A DNA stretch of 64,000 nt from Streptomyces dengpaensis. GTDB lineage: Bacteria; Actinomycetota; Actinomycetes; Streptomycetales; Streptomycetaceae. A program made the translations under genes and the position numbers. Below are positions 1 to 13,377 of this stretch, one piece after another. Numbering within the stretch: position 1 is the stretch's first letter; every line of letters starts with the position of its first letter. Below the pieces are notes generated by a model, which saw only the letters and a list, made by a program, of their open reading frames with translations, ran no database searches and was not told the DNA's origin. Location of the stretch: assembly GCF_002946835.1 (NCBI RefSeq), contig NZ_CP026652.1, positions 8,370,001 to 8,434,000 on the forward strand. The letters are read 5' to 3'.

Positions 1-3000
1 TCGGGCTGGCTCGCATCCAGCAGCTGGCCGGTCTTGGCGACCTCTTCGACACGTCCCTGGTGTTCGAGAACTACCCCTGGGACGACCCCGCCGAGCTGGC
101 GGACCCCGGGCTGCGGATCACCCCAGACCTCGGCCATGGGCGGGACGCGACCCACTATCCGCTCACCCTGATCGCTGCCCCGGGGCGGCGTCTCTACCTC
201 CGCCTCGACTACCGCGACGACCTCGTCGACCAGGCCACGGCCGCCGGATTCCTCGACCGGCTGACCCAGGTGCTCGACTTCGTCGTCACCGACGCCGATC
301 GGCCGATCGGCCGGATCGACCTCATTACCGGCGAAGAGCGCCGGAACCTGCTCGTCACCCGCAACGACACGGTCAGGGAGACGAGCGGGACGACCCTGCC
401 GGGGTTGTTCGAGGCACGGGCCGCCGAAACGCCGGACACACCCGCAGTGGTCTGCGATGAGACCACCCTGACCTACCAGAAGCTCAACGAGCGGGCAAAC
501 CAGCTGGCCCACCTGCTCACGACCCGCGGCATCGGACCCGAACGCATCGTCGCCCTCGCCCTGCCCCGTTCCACCGACCTCGTCATCGCCGTCCTCGCCG
601 TCCTCAAAGCCGGCGCCGCCTACCTCCCCCTCGACCCCGAATACCCCCACGCCCGCCTGACCCACATGGTCACCGACGCCCACCCCGCCCTCCTCCTCAC
701 CACCACAGCCACCCAGTCCAACCTCCCCACCACACAAGACACCCCCGTCCTCCTCCTCGACACCCCGGACACCACCACCGGCCTCGCCAACCACCCCACC
801 CACAACCCCACCCCCGCCCTCGCACCCGACCACCCCGCCTATGTCATCTACACCTCCGGTTCCACCGGACGACCCAAAGGCATCGTCATGCCCGCGGGCG
901 CACTGCTGAACCTCCTGGAGTGGCACCACAGAGCGGTCGGCGGCGAACCGGGTACCAGGACCGCGCAGTTCACGGCGATCAGCTTCGACGTGTCCGCGCA
1001 GGAGGTGCTGTCGGCCCTGCTCTTCGGTAAGACGCTGGTGGTCCCCGCTGAGGACGTCCGGCGTGACGCGGCCCGGTTCGCCGCGTGGCTGGACGACCAC
1101 CGGGTGGAGGAGTTGTTCGCGCCGAACCTGGTGCTGGAGGCCCTCGCCGAGGCCGCCGTCGAGCAGGGCCGTACGCTGCCGCGGCTGCGTACCGTCGCGC
1201 AGGCCGGTGAGGCGCTGACGCCGAGCCGCCTGGTCCGTGAGTTCCACCGGTCGGCGCCGGGCCGCGCCCTGCACAACCACTACGGCCCCACCGAGACGCA
1301 CGTGGTCACGGCCCACACCCTGGGTGAGGACCCTGACGACTGGCCGTTGTCCGCGCCGATCGGCCGGCCGATCGCCAACACCCGTGCCTATGTACTGGGT
1401 TCCGGGCTTCAGTTGGTAGCGCCGGGTGTGGTGGGGGAGCTGTACATCGCGGGTGCGGGCGTGGCCCGCGGCTATCTGCACCGCCCCGGTCTCACCGCCG
1501 AGCGTTTCGTCGCTGACCCCTACGCGCCCGAACCCGGCGCCCGCATGTACCGCACCGGCGACCTCGTACGCCGGAACCGGGACGGCGACCTCGAATTCAT
1601 CGGCCGCGCCGACCATCAGGTCAAGATCCGTGGGTTCCGTATCGAACCCGGCGAGATCGAGGCCGTGCTGGCCGACCACCCCGACATCGCCCAGGCCGCC
1701 GTGGTCGCTCGCGAGGACGAGCCCGGCAGGGCCCGGCTGGTGGCCTACGTGGTGGCGCGGGAGGCGCTACGGCCCGACGACGTAAGGGAGTTCACACGGG
1801 ACCGGCTGCCTGAGCACATGGTGCCGTCGGCCGTCGTACTCCTGGAACACCTTCCGTTGACGGCCAATGGCAAGCTGGACCGTGCGGCGTTGCCGGCGCC
1901 CGAGTTCACGTCGGGTGGGGCGGGGCGGGAGGCGCGTACGCCGCAGGAGCAGATCGTGTGCGATCTGTTCGCGCAGGTGCTCGGGCTGCCGCGGGTCGGG
2001 GTCGACGACGACTTCTTCCATCTGGGCGGGCACTCGCTTCTGGCCACTCGTCTGATCGCCCGCATCCGGGCCGCCTTCAGCGTCGAGATCGGCCTGCGCA
2101 CGCTCTTCGAGGCCCGGACCGCCGGCGCGGTGGCGGCCCGCCTCGACACCGCGGGGCCCGCGCGGCTGGCCCTGACCAGGCAGCGACTGCCCGACCTCGT
2201 ACCGCTGTCCTTCGCTCAGCGCCGACTGTGGTTCCTGCACAAGATGGAAGGGCCGAGCGCCACTTACAACATTCCGCTCGTTCTGCGGCTGACGGGTGAG
2301 CTGGACAACGAGGCCCTGCGCGCGGCCGTGGGCGATGTGGTGGCCCATCACGACAGCCTGCGCACGGTGTTCCCCGAAGCCGAAGGCACCCCGCATCAAC
2401 ACGTCCTCGACTCCGTCACCGTCGAGCTGTCCGCCACCGACATCACCGAGACTGAGCTGCCGGACGTACTCACGTCAGCGGCCCGCCACCTCTTCGACCT
2501 GGCCGTCGAACCACCGCTGCGCGCCGAGCTGTTCCGCGTCGCACCCGACCGGCACGTTCTCCTTCTCGTCCTGCATCACATTGCGGGTGATGGTTGGTCG
2601 TTGGGGCCTCTCGCTTCCGATCTTGCTCGTGCTTATACGGCGCGGACGCAGGGGCAGGTGCCGGGGTGGTCCGATCTTGCGGTGCAGTACGCGGATTACA
2701 CGTTGTGGCAGAACGAGCTGCTGGGTGACCAAGATGATCCCGACAGTCTCTTCGCGATGCAGATCGACTACTGGACTCGGACGTTGGCGGGGCTGCCGGA
2801 TCAGTTGGCGCTGCCCACCGACCGTCAGCGCCCGGCGGTCATGTCCTATCGGGGCGACTACGTCAGGGTCGACATCGATCCGGCACTGCACCGGCGTCTG
2901 ACCGATCTCGCGCGGTCCACGGGTGCCAGCTTGTTCATGGTGCTGCAGGCGGGTCTCGCGGCTCTCCTCACCCGTCTGGGCGCGGGTCGTGACATTCCTC

Positions 3001-6000
3001 TGGGCAGTCCCATCGCGGGTCGTACGGATCACAGTCTCGACCATCTGATCGGGTTCTTCGTCAACACCCTGGTCCTGCGAACTGATACTTCGGGCAATCC
3101 GACGCTCACCGAGCTGATCAGCCGGGTCCGTGAGACGTCGTTGGCCGCTTACGCCCATCAGGACGTGCCCTTCGAGTACCTCGTCGAGCACCTCAATCCC
3201 ACCCGCACCCTCGCCCACCACCCTCTCTTCCAGATCATGCTGGCCCTGCAGAACGCCCCCGAAGCGGCCTTCCAGCTCCCCGGTCTTCACATCGATGTGG
3301 CGCCCGGACGCACGCACACGGCCAAGTTCGACCTCTTCATCAGCCTCGCCGAGCAGCGTGGTGCCCACGGTGAACCCCAGGGCATCACGGGCGCCGTCGA
3401 GTACTCCAGCGACCTCTACGACGCTTCCACCGTCCAGGCCCTCTTCGACCGCTGGATACGGCTCCTCGACACCGCCACCACCGACCCCGACCAGCCACTC
3501 GACGGCATCGACCTCCTCACCCCCGAAGAACACCAACAGGTGCTCAACACCTGGTTGGACACCGAGGCCGAGGTCGGCGAGGACCTGGTGCCGGTGCGCT
3601 TCGCCGGGCAGGCGCGGGCCACGCCGGAGGCCGTTGCCCTGATCGCCGGGGACACCGCCGTGACGTACGCGGAACTGAACAGCCGTGCCAACCGGCTGGC
3701 TCACGCCTTGCTGCGCCGGGGCGCCGGACCGGGCACGGTGATCGCGCTCGCCCTGCCGCGCTCGGCCGACCTGGTGGTCGCCCTCCTGGCGGTGCTCAAG
3801 ACCGGCGCCGCGTACCTGCCGCTGGACCCGGACCATCCGTCCGGGCGCATCGCGTACGTGCTGGCGGACGCGGAGCCGACGCTGCTGCTCACCACCCTGG
3901 CGACGGACGCGCGGCTGCCGGGCGGCGGCTCGCCGCAGCGGCTGATGCTGGACTCCGCGGACGTACAGGCGGTGCTGGCCGACTGCCCCGACACCGACCC
4001 GGCCGACGCCGACCGTGCCGCGCCGCTGCGGGCAGCCGACGCCGCGTACGTGATCTACACGTCCGGCTCGACCGGCCGTCCCAAGGGCGTGGTCGTGCCG
4101 CACGCCGCTCTGCTCAACTTCCTGGTGGCCATGCGGCAGAAGGTGCCGCTTCGGCCCGACGAGCGGCTGCTCGCGGTCACCACGGTCGCCTTCGACATCG
4201 CCGCGCTGGAGTTGTACCACCCGCTGCTCTCGGGTGCCGCGGTCGTCCTCGCGCCCAAGGAGGCCGTCCCCCAGCCGTCCGCCGTGCTCGACCTGATAGC
4301 CCGGCACGGTGTCACGGTCGTGCAGGGGACGCCGTCACTGTGGCAACTGCTGGTCGCACACGAGCCGGAGGCCCTGCGCGGACTACGCATGCTGGTCGGC
4401 GGCGAGGCGCTGCCCATTGCCCTGGCCGACTCGCTGCGGACCCTCACCGAGGACCTGACCAACCTGTACGGACCGACCGAGACCACCATCTGGTCGACCG
4501 CCGCGGACCTGGCCGGCGCCACGGGTGCCCCGCCGATCGGCCGGCCGATCACCAACACCCGTGTGTACGTCCTGGACGGCGGACTACGGTTGGTCGCGCC
4601 GGGTGTGGTGGGGGAGCTGTACATCGCGGGTGCGGGTGTGGCCCGCGGCTATCTGGGCCGGCCGGGCCTGACGGCGGAGCGTTTCCTCGCCGACCCGTAC
4701 GGCAGCGAGCCCGGTGCCCGTATGTACCGCACCGGCGACCTGGTGCGCTGGAACCCGGACGGCGAGCTGGAGTTCATCGGCCGCGTCGACCATCAGGTCA
4801 AGATCCGCGGGTTCCGTATCGAACCCGGCGAGATCGAGGCCGTGCTGGCCGACCACCCCGACGTCGCCCAGGCCGCCGTGGTCGTCCGCGAGGACGAGCC
4901 CGGGGACGCCCGGCTGGCCGCCTATGTCGTCGCCGACACCTCGGCGCGCGGGTACGACGAGAAGGTCGAGCGGAACCAGCTGAGCGAGTGGCAGGACCTG
5001 TACGACTCCGTCTATACCACCGCGCCCAAGACGGCGTTCGGCGAGAACTTCGCGAGCTGGAACAGCAGTTACGACGGCCGGCCGATCCCGCTGCTTGAGA
5101 TGCGGGAGTGGCGCGACACGACCGTCGACCGCATCAGGACGCTTCGCCCTCGCCGCGTTCTCGAAATAGGCGTGGGCACCGGGCTTCTCCTTGCCGGGCT
5201 GGCACCCGAGTGCGAGGAGTACTGGGGGACCGACTTCTCACCCACCGTCATCAAGGACCTTCAGCGCCACGTCGACGCGGATCCCGTCCTCGCCTCCCGG
5301 GTCCGCCTGCGCACTCGGCCGGCCCACGACTTCGACGGCCTCCCCGCAGGCCACTTCGACACGATCGTCCTCAACTCCGTCGTGCAGTACTTCCCGAACG
5401 CCGTTTACCTGGAACAGGTCGTCGCCAACGCCGTCCGCGCGCTCGCCCCCGGCGGGGCCCTCTTCATAGGCGATGTCCGCAACCCGCGGCTGCTGCGCAC
5501 CTTCGCCGCCGCCGTCCACACCGCGCGCGCCGACGACCCGACGGACACGGCCGCCGTCCGCCGCGCCGTCGAGCACAGTCTCGTCCTGGAGAAGGAACTC
5601 CTGGTGGACCCGGAGTACTTCACCGCGCTCGCTCACCACATCCCCGACCTCGCCGGCACCGACATCCAGCTCAAACGCGGAACCTCCCACAACGAACTCA
5701 CCCGCTACCGCTACGACGCCACCCTCTACAAAACCGGCATCACCCCCCACCCCCTCACCGACACCCCCACCCGCCCCTGGCCCCAGCACACCGCCCCAGG
5801 CGCCACCTTCGCCGATCTGAGCCACTACCTCGAAGCCGAGCGCCCCGCCGAACTCCGCGTCACCGGCGTCCCGAACCCCCGCCTCACCCACGAACTCGCC
5901 GTCCAGCACACCCTCTACGGGGACACGCCTTCGTCCGCCGACACCGCCCATCCCCAGGTCACCCTGGAGGCCTTCCACGCCCTGGGCGACGAGCACGGCT

Positions 6001-9000
6001 ACTGGACCGGCATCACCTGGAGCACCCACGACCGCGACACCGTCGACGTCCTCCTCCTCGACCGGAACCGGCCTGCCGAAGGCACCCCTGTCGGCACCTA
6101 CGCCCCTGCCGGCACGGGCACCTCCGCCACGCCCCTGTCGACCTGGACGACCAACCCCGCCGCTCGCCGCGGCACCGGCGCCCTCGTCACCAAGCTCCGC
6201 GAGCACAGCCGTCACCATCTGCCCGACTACATGGTCCCGGCGTTCATCGTCCCCCTCGACCGGCTCCCCCTGACGGCTAACGGCAAGCTGGACCGTGCGG
6301 CGTTGCCGGCGCCCGAGTTCACGTCGGGTGGGGCGGGGCGGGAGGCGCGTACGCCGCAGGAGCAGATCGTGTGCGATCTGTTCGCGCAGGTGCTCGGGCT
6401 GCCGCGGGTCGGGGTAGATGACGACTTCTTCCATCTGGGCGGGCACTCGCTTTTGGCCACTCGTCTGATCGCCCAGGTCCGGGCGGTCTTCGGGGTCGAG
6501 CTGGAGCTGCGCTCGCTCTTCGAGGGTCCGACGCCGGCCGAGGTGGCCACGCTCCTGGACACCGCGGGGCCCGGCCGTCTGGCGCTCACACGGCGGCAGC
6601 GGCCCGACGTCATGCCGCTGTCCTTCGCCCAGCGTCGGCTGTGGTTCATCCACAAGATGGAGGGCCCCAGCGCCACTTACAACATTCCGCTGGCCCTGCG
6701 GCTGACGGGCGAGCTGGACCGCGACGGGCTGCGGGCCGCCCTGGGTGACGTGGTGGCCCGTCACGAGAGCCTGCGCACGGTGTTCCCGGAGGCCGAGGGC
6801 GTGCCGTACCAGCAGGTGCTGCCCGCCGAGACGGCTGTACCGCGTCTCACCGTCACACCGACGACCGAGACGGAGCTGCCGGACGTACTCACGTCAGCGT
6901 CCCGTCACCCCTTCGACCTCGCGGCCGAACCACCGCTGCGCGCCGACTTGTTCGAGCTGTCGGCGCAGGAGTACGTGCTGCTGGTGGTGGTGCATCACAT
7001 CGCGGGTGACGGTTGGTCGCTGGGCCCTCTCGCCTCTGATCTTGCTCGTGCTTATACGGCGCGGACGCAGGGGCAGGTGCCGGGGTGGTCCGATCTTGCG
7101 GTGCAGTACGCGGATTACACGTTGTGGCAGAACGAGCTGCTGGGTGACCAGGATGATCCCGACAGTCTCTTCGCGACGCAGATCGACTACTGGACCCGGA
7201 CGTTGGCGGGGCTGCCGGATCAGCTGGCGCTGCCCACCGACCGTCCGCGCCCGGCGGTCATGTCCTATCGGGGGGACTACGTCACGGTCGACATCGATCC
7301 GGCACTGCACCAGCGTCTGACCGATCTCGCGCGGTCCACGGGTGCCAGCTTGTTCATGGTGCTGCAGGCGGGTCTCGCGGCTCTCCTCACCCGTCTGGGC
7401 GCGGGTCGTGACATTCCTCTGGGCAGTCCCATCGCGGGTCGTACGGATCACAGTCTCGACCATCTGATCGGGTTCTTCGTCAACACCCTGGTCCTGCGAA
7501 CTGATACTTCGGGCAATCCGACGCTCACCGAGCTGATCAGCCGGGTCCGTGAGACGTCGTTGGCCGCTTACGCCCATCAGGACGTGCCCTTCGAGTACCT
7601 CGTCGAGCACCTCAATCCCACCCGCACCCTCGCCCACCACCCCCTCTTCCAGATCATGCTGGCCCTGCAGAACGCCCCCGAAGCGGCCTTCCAGCTCCCC
7701 GGTCTTCACATCGATGTGGCGCCCGGACGCACGCACACGGCCAAGTTCGACCTCTTCATCAGCCTCGCCGAGCAGCGTGGTGCCCACGGTGAACCCCAGG
7801 GCATCACGGGAGCCGTCGAGTACTCCAGCGACCTCTACGACGCTTCCACCGTCCAGGCCCTCTTCGACCGCTGGATACGGCTCCTCGACACCGCCACCAC
7901 CCACCCCGACCAGCCACTCAGCACGATCGGCGTCCTCTCCGCCGAGGAACACCGGAAGATCTTCCGCGACTTCAACGACACCGGGCTGCCCCTGCCCGAG
8001 GCGTCTCTCGCAGAACTCTTCACACGGCAGGCGGCCAGGACGCCGGACGCTCCCGCCGTCACGGACGGGGAGACCTCTCTGACATACGCGGAACTCGACT
8101 CCCACGCCAATCAGTTCGCCCACGAGCTGATCGCCAGGGGAGTGCGCCCCGGCGACTCCGTCGCTGTCCTTCTGCGACGTTCCGTCGTGACGGTCACCAC
8201 AGTCCTCGCCCTGACGAAGGCCGGCGCCGCCTACGTGCCGCTCGACGAGCGTCACCCGGCCGAGCGCATCCGGCATGTCCTCACCGACACCGGCGCCCGC
8301 CTGCTGGTCACCGACGACCTGACGGGCCCTCGACCAGGCGCTGAGGCATGTGAGTTGATCCGACTGACCTCGTTGGGCCATCCCGAGGCCGACCCCGGCG
8401 ACCCCGAGGCCACCGTCCATCCCGAGGCTGCGGCGTATGTGATGTATACGTCCGGCTCGACCGGTATCCCCAAGGGAATCGTGGTCAGCCACCGCAATGT
8501 CGCAGCTCTGGCCCTGGACCCTCGTTTCGACGGCCGGGCTCATGAGCGTGTCCTGCTGCACTCGCCCACCGCGTTCGATGCTTCCACCTACGAACTGTGG
8601 GTGCCTCTCCTCAACGGTGGAACTGTCGTGGTCGCCCCCGCCGGCGACCTCGATGTCCCCACCCTTCAACAGGTGATCGTCGAGCAGCGTGTCACCGCTC
8701 TGTGGCTGACCAGTTCCCTGTTCGACGTGGTCGTCGACCACGCCCCCGAGTGCCTGGCCGGAGTGCGCCAGGTGTGGACCGGCGGAGAAGCCGTCTCCGG
8801 CACGTCCGTCCGACGCGTTCAGGAAGCCTGCCCGTCCCTGACCGTCGTGGACGGATACGGACCCACCGAGACGACCACCTTCGCCAGCTGCCACCCTGTC
8901 ACCACTCGCTACGACGGCGGCCCGGTCGTGCCCATTGGCCGCCCGATGGCCAACATGCGTACCTACGTCCTCGATGCTGGACTGCAACCCGTTGCGCCCG

Positions 9001-11759
9001 GCGTCATCGGTGAACTCCACATCGCCGGCGCGGGCCTGGCCCGCGGCTACCTGCACCGCCCCGGCCTGACCGCTGAGCGCTTCGTCGCCGATCCCTACGC
9101 TCCCGATCCCGGTGCCCGTATGTACCGCACCGGCGACCTCGTACGCCAAAATCCGCAGGGCGTACTGGAGTTCATGGGCCGTGCCGACCATCAGGTCAAG
9201 ATCCGCGGGTTCCGTATCGAACCCGGCGAGATCGAGGCCGTGCTGGCCGACCACCCCGACATCGCCCAGGCCGCCGTCCTCGTCCACGAGGACCAACCCG
9301 GCAACACCCGCCTCATCGCCTACATCGTCACCAACACCGACGCGACAACCTCCAGCGACGAGGAGGAGCGGAGCCAGATCGGGGAGTGGAAGGATCTCTA
9401 CAACTCACTGTATGCCGAGCCGGGTTCGGAGTTCGGTGAGGACTTCTCCGGATGGAACAGCAGTTACGACGGTGAGCCCATCCCGCTGACCGACATGCGC
9501 GAGTGGCGTGCGGCCACGATCGAGCGCATCAAGGCGCTCAAGCCCGGCCGAGTTCTGGAGATCGGCGTGGGCACCGGGCTTCTCCTCGGCGGGCTGGCAC
9601 CCGAGTGCGAGGAGTACTGGGGGACCGACTTCTCACCCACCGTCGTAGAGGCGTTGCGGCGCCACGTCGATGCCGACCCCGAACTCGCCCGGCGTGTCAC
9701 CCTGCGAGCACAGGCCGCACATGAGCACGGCGAGCTGCCGCAGGGCCACTTCGACACGATTATCCTCAACTCCGTCGTCCAGTACTTCCCGAACGCCGGT
9801 TACCTGGAACAGGTTGTCGAGCAGGCCTTCCGTCTGCTCGCTCCTGGCGGAGCCGTGTTCATCGGTGACATCCGCAACCCGCGGCTGCTGCGCACCTTCA
9901 CCAGCGCGGTCCAGGCGGCCTGCGCCGACGACGTCGGCGACACCACCGCGGTACGCCGCGCCGTCGAGCAGCGCCTCGTCCTGGAGAAGGAACTCCTGGT
10001 GGACCCGGAGTACTTCACTGCGCTCGCTCACCACATCCCCGACCTCGCCGGCACCGACATCCAGCTCAAACGCGGAACCTCCCACAACGAACTCACCCGC
10101 TACCGCTACGACGCCACCCTCTACAAAACCGGCATCACCCCCCACCCCCTCACCGACACCCCCACCCGCCCCTGGCCCCGGGATCTCGGAGCCCTCGCCG
10201 AGCAGTTGCGCACCGCACGGCCCGAGCGGCTGCGGGTAACCGGCGTCCCGAACTCACGTATCGCGCACGATCTCGCCGTTCAGCACGCCCTCGAAGCCGG
10301 GACGGCGCCGACCGGTCCGCTCGTGCCCGGTGTCGATCCGGAGGACCTGCACCGGCTGGGGGAGGAGCACGGCTACTGGACCGCGATCAGCTGGAGCACC
10401 CACGATCCGGCCGCCGTCGACATCACCTACGTCCGGCGCGGACTCCTGGGGGAGGGCGTCGCCGTCGGCACGTACGCCTCCGCGGGCGCCGCCGGTCCCG
10501 GTACGCCGCTGTCCTCCTGGACCACCAGTCCGGCCGCTGGCCGGGACACCGGCGCCCTGCTCATCGCCCTGCGCGAGCACACCCGCCGTCTGCTGCCCGA
10601 CTACATGCGCCCCGCCGCCATCGTCCCCCTCGACCGGCTGCCGCTCACCGCCAACGGCAAGCTCGACCGCGCCGCGCTCCCCGCGTTCGCCCCGGAGCGC
10701 GCCGACATCGGCCGGGCACCGGCCACGCCGCAGGAACAGGTCGTGTGCGAGCTGTTCGCGGAGGTGCTCGGGCGGCCCGTCGTCGGTGTGGACGAGGACT
10801 TCTTCGACCTGGGCGGGCACTCCCTGCTGGCCACCCGGTTGATGGCTCGGCTGCGGGCCGCCTTCGGTGTCGAGCTGGGTCTGCGGAGCCTGTTCGAGGC
10901 GCCGACCCCGGGCGGGATCGCGGCCCGGCTCGAAGTCGACGACTCGGACGGCTCCTACGAGGTGGTGTTGCCGCTGCGCGCCCGGGGCAGTCGGCCGCCG
11001 CTGTTCTTCATCCACCCGGGCGGTGGCATCAGCTGGTCGTACAGCGCGCTGATCAAACAGCTCGGTCCGCAGTACCCGCTGTACGGGATCCAGGCACGCG
11101 GCCTGGCCCGTCCGGAGCCCCGGCCGGGCAGCATCGAGGAGATGGCGGTGGACTACGCCGACCAGATCCAGAGCGTGCAGCCGCACGGGCCCTACCACTT
11201 GGCCGGCTGGTCCTTCGGCGGACTGTGCGCGCACGCGCTGGCCGCGGAGTTCCGGCGGCGCGGTGAACCGGTGGCGCTGGTCGCGGTGCTCGACGTGATC
11301 CCCAACTGGCAGGGGCTGACTCATGCGGACGTACCCGCGCCCGACGACCGGGTGATGCTGCTTTACCACGTGGGTCTCGTCGATGACGGCACCCACCGGC
11401 AGGACGACGAGGAGATGACCTTCGCCAGGGCGCGGGAGATCCTGCGCCGCCAGGGAAGCGCGCTGGCCAACCTGGACGAGGACCGGCTCGCGGCGATCAC
11501 CGAGATCTCGGCGAACAACACCCATCTGACCATCGACTACCGGCCTGGCCCGATCGACGGCGACCTGCTGCTGATCGCCTGCTCGGAGCAGCAGGACCCG
11601 CCGGTCGACGCTGCAGCCTGGCAGCCGTACGTCCGTGGCACCGTCGAAGCGCATGTGGTGCCCGGCGAGCACGGGACCATGCTGACCCGGCCGGACACGC
11701 TGGCCGAGATCGGTCGGATCCTGTCGGCCAAGCTCCACGAACTCACCGGCGACGAGTGA
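1..11759 (+). CDS. acmC: Actinomycin-type NRPS, Pro / N-Me-Gly / N-Me-Val modules with thioesterase (5' partial)
   Basis: Multimodular peptide synthetase; the frame is open from base 3, so the gene starts upstream of the window. Domains in order, numbered from the GTG at 60: end of a C domain (to ~90), A1 (~107-620), PCP1 (Ser in GGHSLL ~659), C (HHIAGDG ~838), A2 with inserted N-methyltransferase (VLEIGVGTG ~1700), PCP2 (~2129), C (~2312), A3 with N-methyltransferase (~3164), PCP3 (~3585), TE (GWSFGG ~3717). Specificity residues seen: A1 D,V,Q,L..H,V,V (proline code), A2 D,I,L,Q,L,G,L,I,W (glycine code), A3 D,A,Y,W..G,G,T,F (valine-like). Pro-sarcosine-MeVal plus TE is the C-terminal part of the actinomycin pentapeptide lactone synthetase. 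The kynurenine-pathway genes downstream agree. The product assignment is family inference and is strong. Confidence 0.93.
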   Translation, partial: GLARIQQLAGLGDLFDTSLVFENYPWDDPAELADPGLRITPDLGHGRDATHYPLTLIAAPGRRLYLRLDYRDDLVDQATAAGFLDRLTQVLDFVVTDADRPIGRIDLITGEERRNLLVTRNDTVRETSGTTLPGLFEARAAETPDTPAVVCDETTLTYQKLNERANQLAHLLTTRGIGPERIVALALPRSTDLVIAVLAVLKAGAAYLPLDPEYPHARLTHMVTDAHPALLLTTTATQSNLPTTQDTPVLLLDTPDTTTGLANHPTHNPTPALAPDHPAYVIYTSGSTGRPKGIVMPAGALLNLLEWHHRAVGGEPGTRTAQFTAISFDVSAQEVLSALLFGKTLVVPAEDVRRDAARFAAWLDDHRVEELFAPNLVLEALAEAAVEQGRTLPRLRTVAQAGEALTPSRLVREFHRSAPGRALHNHYGPTETHVVTAHTLGEDPDDWPLSAPIGRPIANTRAYVLGSGLQLVAPGVVGELYIAGAGVARGYLHRPGLTAERFVADPYAPEPGARMYRTGDLVRRNRDGDLEFIGRADHQVKIRGFRIEPGEIEAVLADHPDIAQAAVVAREDEPGRARLVAYVVAREALRPDDVREFTRDRLPEHMVPSAVVLLEHLPLTANGKLDRAALPAPEFTSGGAGREARTPQEQIVCDLFAQVLGLPRVGVDDDFFHLGGHSLLATRLIARIRAAFSVEIGLRTLFEARTAGAVAARLDTAGPARLALTRQRLPDLVPLSFAQRRLWFLHKMEGPSATYNIPLVLRLTGELDNEALRAAVGDVVAHHDSLRTVFPEAEGTPHQHVLDSVTVELSATDITETELPDVLTSAARHLFDLAVEPPLRAELFRVAPDRHVLLLVLHHIAGDGWSLGPLASDLARAYTARTQGQVPGWSDLAVQYADYTLWQNELLGDQDDPDSLFAMQIDYWTRTLAGLPDQLALPTDRQRPAVMSYRGDYVRVDIDPALHRRLTDLARSTGASLFMVLQAGLAALLTRLGAGRDIPLGSPIAGRTDHSLDHLIGFFVNTLVLRTDTSGNPTLTELISRVRETSLAAYAHQDVPFEYLVEHLNPTRTLAHHPLFQIMLALQNAPEAAFQLPGLHIDVAPGRTHTAKFDLFISLAEQRGAHGEPQGITGAVEYSSDLYDASTVQALFDRWIRLLDTATTDPDQPLDGIDLLTPEEHQQVLNTWLDTEAEVGEDLVPVRFAGQARATPEAVALIAGDTAVTYAELNSRANRLAHALLRRGAGPGTVIALALPRSADLVVALLAVLKTGAAYLPLDPDHPSGRIAYVLADAEPTLLLTTLATDARLPGGGSPQRLMLDSADVQAVLADCPDTDPADADRAAPLRAADAAYVIYTSGSTGRPKGVVVPHAALLNFLVAMRQKVPLRPDERLLAVTTVAFDIAALELYHPLLSGAAVVLAPKEAVPQPSAVLDLIARHGVTVVQGTPSLWQLLVAHEPEALRGLRMLVGGEALPIALADSLRTLTEDLTNLYGPTETTIWSTAADLAGATGAPPIGRPITNTRVYVLDGGLRLVAPGVVGELYIAGAGVARGYLGRPGLTAERFLADPYGSEPGARMYRTGDLVRWNPDGELEFIGRVDHQVKIRGFRIEPGEIEAVLADHPDVAQAAVVVREDEPGDARLAAYVVADTSARGYDEKVERNQLSEWQDLYDSVYTTAPKTAFGENFASWNSSYDGRPIPLLEMREWRDTTVDRIRTLRPRRVLEIGVGTGLLLAGLAPECEEYWGTDFSPTVIKDLQRHVDADPVLASRVRLRTRPAHDFDGLPAGHFDTIVLNSVVQYFPNAVYLEQVVANAVRALAPGGALFIGDVRNPRLLRTFAAAVHTARADDPTDTAAVRRAVEHSLVLEKELLVDPEYFTALAHHIPDLAGTDIQLKRGTSHNELTRYRYDATLYKTGITPHPLTDTPTRPWPQHTAPGATFADLSHYLEAERPAELRVTGVPNPRLTHELAVQHTLYGDTPSSADTAHPQVTLEAFHALGDEHGYWTGITWSTHDRDTVDVLLLDRNRPAEGTPVGTYAPAGTGTSATPLSTWTTNPAARRGTGALVTKLREHSRHHLPDYMVPAFIVPLDRLPLTANGKLDRAALPAPEFTSGGAGREARTPQEQIVCDLFAQVLGLPRVGVDDDFFHLGGHSLLATRLIAQVRAVFGVELELRSLFEGPTPAEVATLLDTAGPGRLALTRRQRPDVMPLSFAQRRLWFIHKMEGPSATYNIPLALRLTGELDRDGLRAALGDVVARHESLRTVFPEAEGVPYQQVLPAETAVPRLTVTPTTETELPDVLTSASRHPFDLAAEPPLRADLFELSAQEYVLLVVVHHIAGDGWSLGPLASDLARAYTARTQGQVPGWSDLAVQYADYTLWQNELLGDQDDPDSLFATQIDYWTRTLAGLPDQLALPTDRPRPAVMSYRGDYVTVDIDPALHQRLTDLARSTGASLFMVLQAGLAALLTRLGAGRDIPLGSPIAGRTDHSLDHLIGFFVNTLVLRTDTSGNPTLTELISRVRETSLAAYAHQDVPFEYLVEHLNPTRTLAHHPLFQIMLALQNAPEAAFQLPGLHIDVAPGRTHTAKFDLFISLAEQRGAHGEPQGITGAVEYSSDLYDASTVQALFDRWIRLLDTATTHPDQPLSTIGVLSAEEHRKIFRDFNDTGLPLPEASLAELFTRQAARTPDAPAVTDGETSLTYAELDSHANQFAHELIARGVRPGDSVAVLLRRSVVTVTTVLALTKAGAAYVPLDERHPAERIRHVLTDTGARLLVTDDLTGPRPGAEACELIRLTSLGHPEADPGDPEATVHPEAAAYVMYTSGSTGIPKGIVVSHRNVAALALDPRFDGRAHERVLLHSPTAFDASTYELWVPLLNGGTVVVAPAGDLDVPTLQQVIVEQRVTALWLTSSLFDVVVDHAPECLAGVRQVWTGGEAVSGTSVRRVQEACPSLTVVDGYGPTETTTFASCHPVTTRYDGGPVVPIGRPMANMRTYVLDAGLQPVAPGVIGELHIAGAGLARGYLHRPGLTAERFVADPYAPDPGARMYRTGDLVRQNPQGVLEFMGRADHQVKIRGFRIEPGEIEAVLADHPDIAQAAVLVHEDQPGNTRLIAYIVTNTDATTSSDEEERSQIGEWKDLYNSLYAEPGSEFGEDFSGWNSSYDGEPIPLTDMREWRAATIERIKALKPGRVLEIGVGTGLLLGGLAPECEEYWGTDFSPTVVEALRRHVDADPELARRVTLRAQAAHEHGELPQGHFDTIILNSVVQYFPNAGYLEQVVEQAFRLLAPGGAVFIGDIRNPRLLRTFTSAVQAACADDVGDTTAVRRAVEQRLVLEKELLVDPEYFTALAHHIPDLAGTDIQLKRGTSHNELTRYRYDATLYKTGITPHPLTDTPTRPWPRDLGALAEQLRTARPERLRVTGVPNSRIAHDLAVQHALEAGTAPTGPLVPGVDPEDLHRLGEEHGYWTAISWSTHDPAAVDITYVRRGLLGEGVAVGTYASAGAAGPGTPLSSWTTSPAAGRDTGALLIALREHTRRLLPDYMRPAAIVPLDRLPLTANGKLDRAALPAFAPERADIGRAPATPQEQVVCELFAEVLGRPVVGVDEDFFDLGGHSLLATRLMARLRAAFGVELGLRSLFEAPTPGGIAARLEVDDSDGSYEVVLPLRARGSRPPLFFIHPGGGISWSYSALIKQLGPQYPLYGIQARGLARPEPRPGSIEEMAVDYADQIQSVQPHGPYHLAGWSFGGLCAHALAAEFRRRGEPVALVAVLDVIPNWQGLTHADVPAPDDRVMLLYHVGLVDDGTHRQDDEEMTFARAREILRRQGSALANLDEDRLAAITEISANNTHLTIDYRPGPIDGDLLLIACSEQQDPPVDAAAWQPYVRGTVEAHVVPGEHGTMLTRPDTLAEIGRILSAKLHELTGDE
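2623..3500 (+). repeat. NRPS internal direct repeat, copy 1 (C domain)
   Basis: About 880 bp of the condensation domain that is nearly identical at the nucleotide level to 7042-7919, offset 4419 bp. The identity includes third codon positions, which suggests recent intragenic duplication or gene conversion. Confidence 0.85.
7042..7919 (+). repeat. NRPS internal direct repeat, copy 2 (C domain)
   Basis: Second copy of the near-identical condensation-domain segment at 2623-3500. Shorter near-identical blocks also join the A/PCP linkers (about 1857-2060 and 6280-6480) and the ends of the two methyltransferase inserts (about 5585-5785 and 9970-10178). Confidence 0.85.
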
Positions 11760-11830
11760 CGTTCGCAGGCCGCCTTCGAGGCACACCCCGTCCGCTTTCT
11801 GCGAGGACCGACACCCGAGGACTGACGACG

Positions 11831-12463
11831 ATGCTGACCGACGTGCTCTCCGTCGACTTGGCCAAGGCCCTTGAGGCCGCCGGCGGCTGGCTGAGCGACT
11901 ACATCCGCCAACCGCACAGCGAACTCGGACGCACCGGCCCGGTGTGCCCGTTCGTCGAACCGGCCCAGCGCGCCGGTGCGCTGGAGATCCGGGTCAGGCT
12001 GGTGGGTCCCACCCCGAGCCAGACCCTCATCGACGAGATCGTCCGCTGCGGCCTGGACGAGTTCAGCGAGGTCGACTGGAAGGCCGGCAACCCGAATCTG
12101 CGCTCGCTGCTGCTCGTCCTGCCGGACCTGCCGCCCGAGCATCTGCACCTGCTGGACGCGGCGCACACCGCGCTCAAGCCCGAGAGCGTGCGCCGCGGGC
12201 TGATGATCGCCCAGTTCCACGAGAAGTGCCGGGAGAAGGCCGCCCGCAACCCGGAGTTCGAGGTGAGCTACGCCCCCGTGCCGATGATGGCGGTGCGTTC
12301 GATGGCGATCCATGACGTGCTGTTCCTGGCGGACCGGCGGGAGTGGTTCGAGGAGTACGCGAGCCGCTTCGGGGCCCGCTACCGCAACTCGGCGCACGGC
12401 ATCGATCCGCTGCTGACCGAGATGTACGAACGGGCCTGTGCCACACACAGGCTGGGGGGCTGA
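11831..12463 (+). CDS. DUF6875-like hypothetical protein in the actinomycin cluster
   Basis: A 210-residue soluble protein that I recognise only as DUF6875-like; no catalytic motif is evident. It follows the NRPS stop by about 70 bp and runs in the same direction as the kynurenine genes, so it is probably in the same operon. The ATG at 11831 has a GAGGA-like ribosome site about 10 bp upstream. A GTG at 11756 overlapping the NRPS stop is an alternative start, but the 25 residues it would add look like non-coding sequence. The segment FHEKCREKAARNP and a tail rich in aromatic residues are conserved-looking. Function unknown; its position suggests a role in chromophore or peptide assembly, which is inference only. 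Confidence 0.7.
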   Translation: MLTDVLSVDLAKALEAAGGWLSDYIRQPHSELGRTGPVCPFVEPAQRAGALEIRVRLVGPTPSQTLIDEIVRCGLDEFSEVDWKAGNPNLRSLLLVLPDLPPEHLHLLDAAHTALKPESVRRGLMIAQFHEKCREKAARNPEFEVSYAPVPMMAVRSMAIHDVLFLADRREWFEEYASRFGARYRNSAHGIDPLLTEMYERACATHRLGG

Positions 12464-12498
12464 GTGATGCGCGACGAACCGCGGCCCGGGGGTGCGCG

Positions 12499-13377
12499 AT
12501 GACCGGTGCCGCGGTGTACCGGGGAATGGATCAGGCCACATTGGACCGGCAGTACTCGCCGAGTTCCCACGTGCCGAGCCTCGGGGCCTACCTCCGCGAG
12601 TACGAACGGCTGAGCGCGGCAGCCCGCCGGGACCATCCGGTGCGGACCGGTCTCGCCTACGGCACACATCCGGCCGAAGTGCTCGACTACTTTCCCGGCA
12701 CGGGTCCGGGGCGTCCGCCGCTGCTGGTGTTCGTGCACGGCGGGAACTGGCAGGCGCTCGGCCGCGCCGAATCGGCCTTCCCGGCCCCGCCGTTGCTGGC
12801 CGCCGGTGCGGCGGTCGCGGTGGTCGAGTACGGACTGGCACCGGACGTCGGGCTGGACGCCATGGCGGGGATGGTGCGGCGCGCCGTCGACTGGCTGCTG
12901 CGGCACGCGGACCGGCTCGGGTTCGCCTCGAACCGGCTCCATCTATGCGGCACCTCGGCCGGCGCGCATCTGGTCGCGATGGCCCTGTTGCCCGGCCCGC
13001 CGGACGGCCCGGACGTGTCCGGCCGGATCGCCGGGGCGGTGCTGCTCAGCGGCATGTACGACCTGGAGCCGGTCCGGCTGTCGTACGTCAACGAGGCGCT
13101 GCGGTTGGACGAGGCCGGGGCGCGTCGCAACAGCCCGCTCGGCCTGCTGCCGGAGCGGCTGCCCCAGGTGGTGGCCGCCCGCGGCGGCAACGAGACCGAG
13201 GAGTACGTCCGCCAGCACGAGCGGATGGTGACGGCGCTGCGCCCCCGGGCGGCGGTGACGGAGGTCATCGCCGAGCGGCGCGACCACTTCGATCTCCCCT
13301 ACGACCTGGGGGTGAGGGGCACCGAGCTGGGCGACGCGGTCCTCGCGCAGATGGAACTGGGAGGAACGACCACATGA
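12499..13377 (+). CDS. Kynurenine formamidase-like alpha/beta hydrolase
   Basis: A 292-residue alpha/beta-hydrolase fold enzyme. It has the oxyanion motif HGGNW and the nucleophile elbow GTSAGAH, the layout of the kynurenine formamidase/HSL-type esterases that hydrolyse N-formylkynurenine. Start at ATG 12499, 36 bp after the DUF6875-like gene. Its stop overlaps the next gene's ATG by four bases (ATGA), implying translational coupling with tryptophan dioxygenase. The two enzymes act consecutively on tryptophan, which supports the assignment. It corresponds to the arylformamidase step of 4-methyl-3-hydroxyanthranilate (4-MHA) formation in actinomycin clusters. A general esterase role is the alternative, but the context makes it unlikely. 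Confidence 0.85.
   Translation: MTGAAVYRGMDQATLDRQYSPSSHVPSLGAYLREYERLSAAARRDHPVRTGLAYGTHPAEVLDYFPGTGPGRPPLLVFVHGGNWQALGRAESAFPAPPLLAAGAAVAVVEYGLAPDVGLDAMAGMVRRAVDWLLRHADRLGFASNRLHLCGTSAGAHLVAMALLPGPPDGPDVSGRIAGAVLLSGMYDLEPVRLSYVNEALRLDEAGARRNSPLGLLPERLPQVVAARGGNETEEYVRQHERMVTALRPRAAVTEVIAERRDHFDLPYDLGVRGTELGDAVLAQMELGGTTT

Noticed and set aside
2475..9296. Long minus-strand frames inside the NRPS gene
   Set aside because: Antisense shadows caused by high GC and repeats; no domains, and the two frames mirror the internal NRPS duplication.
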